Shown here piece by piece: positions 56,801 to 64,000 of a stretch of DNA of 64,000 nucleotides. This DNA comes from Ctena decussata (lineage: Eukaryota > Mollusca > Bivalvia > Lucinida > Lucinidae), in contig OZ022510.1 in assembly GCA_963989385.1 (NCBI GenBank), forward strand, positions 35,903,448 through 35,967,447. The letters run 5' to 3'. Position numbers and translations under genes: made by a program. Each line of letters begins with the position of its first letter. Within the stretch, counting starts at the first letter, position 1. A model generated the notes under the pieces. The model saw only the letters and a list, made by a program, of their open reading frames with translations. It made no database searches and was not told where the DNA came from.

Positions 56801-59800
56801 ATATCAGATATCTTATATAGGATATAAGATATCTTGTATGTTATATTAGATATCTTGTATGTTATATTAGATATCTTAATTGGCATATTAGATATCTAAT
56901 ATACTATATAAGATATCTTATTTATTATATCAGATATCTTATATATATTAGATATCTTATATAATAAATAAGACATCTTATAAAATATATTAGATATCTG
57001 ATATAATAAATGAGATATCTACGTTCCATAATAAATAGTAAAATGGCTTGCCATAAACTATGAATACTGAGCGTAATCTGAAACTGTGTTGGACTTTATC
57101 AAACATGTACTATCAACACAGATGAGGGAATCTAACTAATTAAGACAGGACCAGAAGAGGCCCCCTGCCATTTTATGGCTCCTGTTGCAGCAAGAACCTA
57201 ATTGCCTCTGCAGTTTTATGATAGCTCAAATTTAGCTATGACTCTGTGGCCTTTCCTAGAACTGTATATGTCTACAAGTCCGCAGTTTCTGATGTCATTT
57301 GCCAACGGTAAATTTTCTCTTGCCGTGAGCTCTTCCAGAGGTCCTGGCATGGCGGATGTCCCGAAATGCAATGCAGCATATGCAGCATGACGTCAGCCAT
57401 GTTATCTATTTTTGGCGCGAACTAAAAATAGCGCTAACTGGTGTGCGAAGCAGAGTTAAGAAATCCCTTGCAAAACGACTTTTCTACGATTTTTTGATTT
57501 ACACTTTTTAGTGAAACTTATTCATTTCCTCTTTATAAGTGCTTTCCAACAACTTGGATAAAAAATCATCAAAATTATGATGCATTCCAAAGAACAGGAA
57601 CCTACCTTGAATGGGTTTTTCGGCATAGAGCCGAATAAGATGATAAATTCAAATAATCCTGTGGTAAATGGGGTCTGAGTTGTCCCCCTTGGCATCGCTG
57701 AGTTGGCGCAAGGAAGGCAGTATTTATCGCTTGAAAATGAAAACTAATTCTCTCCGTCCTCACCCCCCCCCCCCCCCCCCCCCCCCCCCTCTAAAGAGTA
57801 TCCGTCCGTCCCCGTTTTCACCCCCGTAAAATGAAGGTCTAACCATTGGATGTTAAAGTAACCGATAGTTTTGTTGAGAAAAGCTGCAAGACACCAATTT
57901 TGAATACAGAATGCGTTATATGTCATGGTTTCCATATCAATCTGAATTATTTTTGCCCCACAAGATAGCTGGCCGAAACGGGCAGGACACGAACTGGGGC
58001 GAGCCATGCATCACAGATGAAATATTTGAGACATTTTTTTCGTTTTTGTCGAAATTCAACTTTAGGTTGAAGAAAAATTCTTAATTGGTTTATGTATTTT
58101 AAAAGTTCGTCTTACAGATTTTTATTTACTATTATTATTTCAAGTTTTATATATACATTGGTCAATATCAATATTTAATCTTTTGCAAAGCCTTGTTTCA
58201 TATTATGAGTTTATTTTTGTGTGCTCTTTATGAAAAAAACACAATAGTTGCACACACGCATAGTTGTCATTAATAACATAGTGGAATTAGTTCCTCTAAA
58301 AGCAAATGACGTTATTGTTGGACAATATGACACTACTGCATTATTCTGACCTTTAAATCAACTCAAAAATGATTGCCTGAATAAATATCAATGGTTTAAG
58401 GTGTTAGCTACTGTGCTATTTCAGTCCTTGTAATACTGATGCTCTCCACAGGGTATAATCGATTCCGTGAATTTTCGCTTCCTGCCGAGACTGTCCGTCA
58501 TATTGGCTTCCGCCGAGACTGTCCGCGAACTCTTGCTTCCTCCAGAGACTACTGTCCTCGTAAAATGGCTTCCTGCCGAGACTGTCCGCGTGAATCTGCT
58601 TCCTGCCGAGAGCCTCGGCAGGAAGCAGAATCACGCGGACAGTCTCGGCAGGAAGCCATTTATCATGTACAGAAGTCTCGGCAGGAAGCAAAAGATCGCG
58701 GACAGTCTCGGCGGAAGCCAAATGTGATGTACAGTCTCTGCAGGAAGCGAAAATTGGCAGAATCGATTATACCATGTGCTCTCGTGTCTGTATCATGAAC
58801 TAACAGAATTGATTTGCCGTAATTATATAATTACCCTAAGTTTTGGGACACCTTTATTACCGTAATAATTTTAAATGTTGGGCCAGTAAGGAGCAGTCTG
58901 ATCAGGGTCTGCACTGTTTGCAATTCCCTCTAAATCATTTGGACGCAGACTGTTCCATTTAAGGACATTTACGGTAATTATTTCAGGTGTCCCAATTTTT
59001 ATACGGTAATCACTGTACTGTCCTAAAATTCGAAAAACAAAAGGATTTGACAATCCGGCAATATGTCAAACCTAATAACAGAAAGATCCAAGCAGCCAGT
59101 GGAGAATATGATGAACTCCTGACGCTGGTCAAGAAACGGATATGAATTAAGGTGGTTTGGCCACGTATCAAGGTCTTCTGGTTTGGCAAAGACGATTCTT
59201 CAGCAGGGCACAGTGAAAGAAAAAAGAGAAGAAGAGGTAGACAGAAGAGGAGGTGGAGTGGAGAGGGATAGATTTTGCCAGCTCAACTAGGGCAGCCGAA
59301 AACAGGACAAGGTGGAAAGGGATCGTTTCGAAGTTATCTGTGGTGCCCAAACGACCTAGTGAGGTTATGGGATAGAACAGAATAGAATAGATGGCATTGT
59401 GGCAAACAGTTCCGTTCCTGGTCAGACTTTCTTTGAGCAGACACTTTTGCCCTTATATTTGAGTTCCTTACGGCAGATGCAGGTAGAAATAAGAGAAATG
59501 TCAATGTGTCAAGTACCAAGAATAGAATTATGATATATTTCCATGGAATCGTGATCGTTGAGGGTAAAATTTAACATATAAATCGAAAACAGATGAGAAG
59601 GTAAGGATCAGGAACTGTCACAATCAGGCCCCGAGGTTATAAAACTTGAGTACATTCTCAAGCTCGAAATAAAGCACACTGATTGGCTGCTCGGAAGCAG
59701 GCAATCAGTGTGCTTTATTTTGAGCTTGAGACTGCACTCAATTTTTTTTAACCTCGAACCCAGTTACCACATCCTGCCCTAAACACCAAAGGGGACAGGA

Positions 59801-62800
59801 AAAAAAAAAGACAACACACAAAGCAAAATAGGACAGGCGAAGATCTAAGAGGGATCACCACTTCCTTAGCAGATGGCAGCGCAACGAGAAAAAGTGACAC
59901 ATCTCTGTTGGGAACACCGAAGACTGCGGTCAGACTTCCGCATCCTCGCAGTCTGATCAGAGGCTTCTCTGTTTGTTTCAACAATCTTTATATCTTAAGG
60001 AATCGTGAAAACATTGCTAACCAACAATGGCCTAGGCTGAACTTCGCACACATTTGACAAGCAAAACTTCTTCATTTACTCACACAGAATAACGTTTATA
60101 ACAGGCTGTTAGTGCTTTTATTACGCCCCCTCGCAAGAGGGCTAACATGCTGTAAAATACTTGTAAGACATTGGGCTTTAAGAAATTCATGGTCTACTAA
60201 ACTCCGCCTAGGGTAGGGGAGGTAAACCATATCTGGGTCTTGGCCTAGAAACCCTCTGATCGAATATAACAAAGAAAAAATAGTAAAATGAAAGAGGGAA
60301 AGGAAGAAAGAAAAGAGGGAGAAAACTATAGGCTGCGAAAAGAGGGAAAAAACTATAGGCTGCGTCGTGTCATAATCATTTTGCAAAGAGAAACCTTGTA
60401 TGACAAACCATATGTATAATTGTATCAATTTGTTACTGTTTAGGGTTCGTATACATATACACCCAAACCCCTGTAATTATTATTATCATTATTATTTTTT
60501 TTTACCTGAAGCTGTTTCTTAATAGAAATGTCTGCGGCCCAATGCAGTTAGCGGACCAATGCATTTATATGATTAATATTTCGTGGCGGTGGATTGATGA
60601 ATTCGCCAATATGTATTTCAGAGAAGAAAGAACACCATGAATTGTTTTATGTATCCTCTAAAAAACTAATAAACATAAAAAAATTCGTAGTAAGGAAAAC
60701 ACAGAAACTGAAAAAAATGGAACCACGTCAGCTGTATACATCTATGATACTTACTACATCAAACAACATCATTACGCTAAAATGAGCCAGACTAGCTGTA
60801 AATACTTGAACTTCTTAAGGTGTGTGGGTACTCTTTCTTGGTTTTACAAAGGGAAACAACTCTTGTGACTTTCTGTTTGCTTCTCCAGAAGAGGAAAGCC
60901 TTCCAAAATGGGGTCAACTCGGAGCAAATTCTTTTCTTTAAGGTTTGACCCCTTTCAGAAGGGAAACAAAAATGACTTCCCTTGACAGTGTATCCATTCA
61001 CTTTAATCAGTTGGTTGAATGAAAAACACTGCTGAGCTTGATCAGATAGGTGCAGCATCTAGGCATGGTCTAGGCCTGCTCTGTTTGCTAGCATATTTCC
61101 GTTCCGATAGCTGGAGTTGTACGGTAGTTTGTTCAAAGACTTCAAGACTTGAAGCCCTTGAGGTAAGTGCTCATCAACAAATAGAGCTCTGAGAAAAACG
61201 AAAGATAATTAACCTTGTTGTTATACTTAAAATATATTGAAAACTGGAAGACCAACTCGTTCCTTCACTTTTTATTTCCTTTATCGTTATCTCTGCTGTA
61301 TTTTTTTGTACGATAAAATGAATCTCACTTGTTTCACCCCTGCTAGAAAACTCAAACTTCTATAGCTCGAAATATTTTGTAATTTGCAAGGTTCATACAT
61401 ATGAGGGTGGAATAAAATAGTTATACCATGGTTTGTCCGCCGATAATCATCTCGCTAAAGCTCGTGGGTAATCTCCTCGTATTGACGGACAATGTTATAA
61501 CTGTTACAAGTAGCAGTAATCAAATATTGTATTCCTAAGACGAAAATGTTTGTGTCCATGAGCATGATAGACTGGGCTGTGTGCGATAACGGAAGTTTTG
61601 GCACACCGGGTTATCGAGTGCTTTGAACAGACACAGTGGCTTCAAAAGTGCTGATGAAAGTCACTACAAAATGTCGGGAAAATAGGACATTGAACAATAT
61701 AAACTGATATAGTTCTTAGCTTGTTCACAGTGTTTAATCGATTCCACTAATTTTCGCTTCCTGCAGAGACTGTGCATCATATGTGGCTTCCGCCGAGACT
61801 GTCCGCGAACTCCTGCTTCCTGCCGAGACTTCTGTACATGATAGATGGCTTCCTGCAGAGACTGTCCGCGTGATTCTGCTTCCTGCCGAGGGTCTCGGCA
61901 GGAAGCAGAGTCACGCGGACAGTCTCGACAGGAAGCCATTTTTCGAGGACAGTAGTCTCTGCAGGAAGCAAGAGTTCGCGGACAGTCTCGGCGGAAGCCA
62001 AATATGACAGACAGTCTCTGCAGGAGGCGAAAAATAGCGGAATCGATTATACCCTGTGTTGTTTAATAAGATTTAATTGTTGTCTTTTTAATATATCTGT
62101 TTCTTAAGCTCTTAACAATTTATTAAAAAAAAAGCACCAAAAACGAAAACAGTTAAATTTGCAAAACAGCACATAGGTTCAGATGAGCCGCCTCCGGGTC
62201 TACACAGTTTTTGAATTTCCAATACCATGTACATGTAGCTTGGACGAAATGTTTATTAAAATTTTGTAGACGTAAATTTTGTTGTCTGCAATTGTTGGCC
62301 GCCTTTAAGTTTAATAAAAGCTAGAAATATGTACTATTATAAATGTTGAAACAGACAGCGTTTTAAATACTGTGTAAAATGAGAAATGAAATCAGAGACT
62401 ATTCTAGTAAATTAAATCTTTTCAAATAAATTCTGAAAAGAATTGAAACGCCGGAAAACATTTCAGCCTTATATGTAGCGATTCTATCGGAATGCTAGTA
62501 CAATTAACCTCTTTAGATTTAACAATACAGGTCTATTACCCGTGAGCCATCGCCATTTAAACATTGCTTTGAAATTGAAATGGATCGAAAATAGTATCTA
62601 ATATAAAATTAGATATAAAATATACTCGGGAACCGATGCAATAAAATTTCAAATTCCACTTCCCCATCCACAAGATCAAATGGGAAAAGAACACAAAATT
62701 ACGTGGTCAGTAGTATTAAATGTCAGGCAATACAAGTGGAATGCTTAACCCCTAAATGCCTAGATGCGGCGTCTGATCAGGCCTACACTGTTTGTAACAG

Positions 62801-63654
62801 GAATTTCTGAAGAAAAATATATAATTAGATTCAAACCAGATACCCCTTTTAATAGAAATTAACCCATCCAAACCAGTGAGGTGGAAGAGACTACTAGGTT
62901 AAGTTTCGGGGGCCGTATTCATAAAACGACTTAAGTGGTTGCTATGCTGTTGCTAAGGCTACATTTCTATGTTGGAGATTCCCTACAACTACGAAATTTT
63001 CTCTGGAGGAACAGTTCCTCCAGAACAAATTTTGTAGTTGTAGGGAATCTCCATCATAGAGATTCAGCCCTAGTAACAGCATAGCAACGACTTAAGTCAT
63101 TTTATAAATACGGCCCAGAGCTGTAGACTTGACTAGTGGATTTTGGCCACCCTGCCAATGAAACCCCCAAAGAAAAATTAAATGACTCTATAAAAATTTG
63201 TGCTTGTGATTCCGCATTTGAGCCGCGACACGAGAAAACCAACAATGTGGTTGTGCGTCCAGCGCAGACTCAGATCAGCCTGGGCATCCGCCCAGTCTGA
63301 TCAGAGTCTTCGCTGTCCGCATGGAGGTAGCTTAGACCATTAGCTACCCTTTAAGCGCTTAGCGAAGAGTTTTAGCGGACTAGGCGGATGCCCAGGCTGA
63401 TCTGAGTCTGCGCTGGGCGCACAACCACATTGTTGGTTTTCTCGTGTCGCGGCTCATTTAATAACGATATCACTGACTGTGACTTATTTTTCAGGTGGTG
63501 GCAGTATTGTTAGGTTTCGTTGCTATTCTGCTGATGATATTGGTGGTTGGGGCTTCCTCTTGGGTCAAGGTCAGTGTGTACAGAGAAGGATTGTGGGATA
63601 GATGTTACGTCACGGGACCGGGCAAAATCACGTGTCAGGAAGGGCAGGAGCGAT
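53778..63654 (+). CDS. Claudin/PMP22-superfamily gene, TMEM47/VAB-9-like (5' part; continues past the window)
   Basis: Two exons, 53778-53849 and 63495-63654, join in phase 0 and give 77 residues plus one base: a short acidic cytoplasmic N-terminus, a first transmembrane helix (about 25-44), then the extracellular signature W47, G56-L57-W58, C61 and C71 shared by claudins, PMP22/EMP and TMEM47. Such proteins have four membrane helices and sit in cell-cell junctions. The V-x-x-P-hydrophobic-K stretch just before helix 1 resembles TMEM47 (VAB-9 in nematodes), so I favour that branch over true claudins. The last three helices and the C-terminus lie beyond the right edge. The intron is about 9.6 kb and filled with transposons. 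No frameshift is seen. Confidence 0.85.
53870..54142. mobile_element. CRE-palindrome MITE, copy 2, split near its end
   Basis: The left end is CCCAGCAGGCACGTGGCG. The body has TGACGTCGTAG, CATCGATGCGACG and TACGACGTCA. The right end ATGTGCCTGCT is cut by the 153-bp element at 53982-54134 and resumes as TGG. It starts 20 bp past the claudin-like exon 1. Confidence 0.75.
53982..54134. mobile_element. CACACCGGG element with 5-bp target duplication (153 bp)
   Basis: The ends CACACCGGGTAGGCGGCA and GCCGCCTACCCGGTGTG are inverted; TGCTT is duplicated on both sides (53977-53981 and 54135-54139). The inside repeats AATCGAAAACGCTGTTTT-type sequence. CAC ends and a 5-bp duplication are shared with the 332-bp hairpin element. 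Confidence 0.78.
54912..55613 (+). mobile_element. ATGCCCCC tandem-repeat element, third example
   Basis: It starts ATGATGCCCCCGTGTTGTCT and ends CCCCCGCCCCTAATATTGTC then ACTGAGGCATAAAAAG. Three diverged units of about 150 bp carry GTTTCAAATTGATAGCTTAAA and AACTGTGGA. It lies in the claudin-like intron. Confidence 0.55.
56060..57055. mobile_element. 996-bp TIR element made of AGATATCT palindromes
   Basis: The ends TATGGCAAGCCATTTTACTA and the complement are perfect for 29 bases; AACTAT is duplicated outside both ends (56054-56059 and 57056-57061). Between them the palindrome AGATATCT recurs about 40 times (41 GATATC by hand count) every 20-25 bp, linked by TTATAT, TAATATGCC and similar short spacers. 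There is no coding capacity. Confidence 0.9.
57763..57789. repeat. Poly-C tract (27 C)
   Basis: It gives artificial Gly-rich frames on the minus strand. Confidence 0.9.
58447..58778. mobile_element. 332-bp hairpin transposon with 5-bp target duplication, copy 1
   Basis: The ends are CACAGGGTATAATCGATTCC and GAATCGATTATACCATGTG. CTCTC is duplicated exactly on both sides (58442-58446 and 58779-58783). Each arm is about 165 bp and contains five copies of a roughly 30-bp motif, GCTTCCTGCCGAGACTGTCC, so the element is palindromic and internally repetitive. CAC-type ends with 5-bp duplication fit Transib/RAG-like transposases; some hAT elements also make 5-bp duplications. There is no transposase gene, so it is non-autonomous. 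Confidence 0.88.
58830..59010. mobile_element. GTGTCCCAATTTTTA MITE, copy 2
   Basis: The left end TTACCCTAAGTTTTGGGACA and the right end TCAGGTGTCCCAATTTTTAT plus ACGGTAAT are inverted. The middle GGAGCAGTCTGATCAGGGTC matches the core of copy 1 at 18776-18991. Confidence 0.65.
59041..59395 (+). pseudogene. LINE 3' end fragment (RTE-type)
   Basis: Plus-strand frames, with a frameshift, read LRWFGHVSRSSGLAKTI and KKRRRGRQKRRWSGE, the typical last part of RTE/BovB-like proteins. It ends GATAGAACAGAATAGAATAG, a short repeat tail. It is heavily 5'-truncated. Confidence 0.75.
59625..59760. mobile_element. CAGGCCCC MITE, copy 2
   Basis: CAGGCCCCGAGGTTATAAAA begins it. The arms CTCAAGCTCGAAATAAAGCA and its complement TGCTTTATTTTGAGCTTGAG pair strongly. 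The right end is decayed (AACCTCGAA). Confidence 0.7.
59761..60813. other. No gene recognised
   Basis: Unassigned intronic DNA of the claudin-like gene. An AAGAGGGAGAAAACTATAGG block is duplicated in tandem at 60311-60360. Open frames of 78-110 codons lack domains. Confidence 0.4.
60814..61006. mobile_element. AAGGTGTATGGG MITE, copy 5
   Basis: The ends are CTTAAGGTGTGTGGGTACTC and GACAGTGTATCCATTCACTT. A middle hairpin has CAAATTC/GAATTTG relics. Confidence 0.65.
61726..62058. mobile_element. 333-bp hairpin transposon with 5-bp target duplication, copy 2
   Basis: The ends are CACAGTGTTTAATCGATTCC and GGAATCGATTATACCCTGTG. TTGTT is duplicated exactly on both sides (61721-61725 and 62059-62063). 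The arms carry the same 30-bp motif as the copy at 58447. Open frames of 74-91 codons on both strands result from the palindrome and are not evidence for a protein. Confidence 0.88.
62064..62909. other. No gene recognised
   Basis: A/T-rich intron sequence with a faint GATCAGGCCTACACTGTTTG relic near 62775. Confidence 0.4.
62910..63116. mobile_element. GGGCCGTATTCATAAAA MITE (207 bp)
   Basis: The ends GGGCCGTATTCATAAAACGA and ATTTTATAAATACGGCCC are inverted. The arms contain GACTTAAGT, TTGCTATGCTGTT and GGAGATTCCCTACAACTACG with complements, around a GGAGGAACAGTTCCTCC loop hairpin. It is the whole-length fold-back type. Confidence 0.85.
63220..63455. mobile_element. GAGCCGCGACACG MITE, copy 7 (236 bp)
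   Basis: The ends GAGCCGCGACACGAGAAAAC and the complement are perfect for over 25 bases; ATTT is duplicated on both sides (63216-63219 and 63456-63459). It ends 39 bp upstream of the claudin-like exon 2. Confidence 0.92.
63495..63654 (+). CDS. Claudin-like gene exon 2: TM1 and W-GLW-C-C signature
   Basis: The acceptor is TTATTTTTCAG and the donor GTAAGT. It encodes VVAVLLGFVAILLMILVVGA (helix 1) then SSWVKVSVYREGLWDRCYVT and GPGKITCQEGQER. The spacing W-x8-GLW-x2-C-x9-C is that of the claudin/PMP22 superfamily. It ends one base into a codon, to be completed outside the window. Confidence 0.88.
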
Positions 63655-64000
63655 GTAAGTTGATGCTGCAATAATTCAAAGTGGAGTTGTTTTTTTTATT
63701 TATTTATCTTTATTTTTATTTTTTTCTGTCCTTTGCCATTGATGGATGGATGTTACAAAATTTAATAGATGCTCAACTCAGAGAAAGGTATACAGCGTCT
63801 AAACGTTAGTCCTTTTGACTTTGAGATAATGACTGTACAGTTGACCCTCATTATCTAAAAGTCAAAGAAACTAAAACTTTAGTTTGACATATCAGAGGTT
63901 TGAGATAACAAGAGTTGAAATGTTAAGAATTATAAGGAATGTTTCTAAACTTTGCATAAATTTATTTAAACATAAGAGGCAACTTTGAGATGGACGGACG
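63655..64000 (+). other. Start of claudin-like intron 2
   Basis: No further exon is visible before the edge. The last bases (GAGATGGACGGACG) resemble the end of a tandem-array element. Confidence 0.5.

Noticed and set aside
57744..58007. Minus-strand frame ending in a glycine run
   Set aside because: The run is the poly-C tract at 57763-57789; the rest shows no homology I can recognise.
58416..58798. Three overlapping open frames of 86-119 codons on both strands with repeated ETVR/PAE motifs
   Set aside because: The frames arise from the palindromic 30-bp repeats of the hairpin transposon; both strands read alike and no start context or domain exists.
59748..60428. Minus-strand frames of 78 and 110 codons
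   Set aside because: Low-complexity Phe/Ser-rich translations of purine-rich tracts, with a tandem duplication inside.

Overview
The window is animal genomic DNA. It has long introns with GT-AG splice sites, LINE and SINE retroposons, and very many short inverted-repeat DNA transposons. The repeat families, especially the tandem arrays bounded by GCTCACCTG and GAGCTAA-type ends, look to me like those of a bivalve or related mollusc. That is an inference from memory, not a database match. Protein-coding sequence is well under 5% of the window.

Two genes are supported. On the minus strand, 27589 down to 9069, is PIGA, the catalytic subunit of GPI-GlcNAc transferase, which catalyses the first step of GPI-anchor synthesis on the ER. 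I rebuilt eleven coding exons by hand. All internal junctions are GT-AG, the phases agree, and 429 residues run to a stop codon. Only the start of the first coding exon is unresolved; a weak candidate lies at 43579-43655. On the plus strand, a four-helix junction protein of the PMP22/claudin superfamily (TMEM47/VAB-9-like) begins at 53778. Its second exon is at 63495-63654 and the gene runs off the right edge.

Layout: 1-5000 holds tandem arrays in both orientations with a nested TIR element. 5000-9000 holds MITEs and unassigned DNA. 9069-27589 is PIGA, its introns full of MITEs and more tandem-array elements. 27600-31200 holds a MITE, a SINE pair in inverted orientation and a third array. 32080-38951 is a nested set of elements (an outer array, a 1.4-kb TIR element and a satellite-bearing element). 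40000-42250 holds reverse-transcriptase relics split by a second TIR element. 42250-46000 is largely unassigned. 46015-50190 holds two dead LINEs. 50200-53750 is mostly unassigned. 53757-64000 is the claudin-like gene; its first intron carries MITEs, a 996-bp palindrome array, two copies of a hairpin transposon with 5-bp target duplications, and a LINE 3' end.

The most notable points are: the hairpin transposon (58447-58778 and 61726-62058), with CACAG-type ends and perfect 5-bp target duplications as in Transib/RAG-like elements; the 996-bp element packed with about 40 AGATATCT palindromes; several exact nested insertions that date elements relative to one another; and transposons lying 20-25 bp from PIGA and claudin-gene splice sites.
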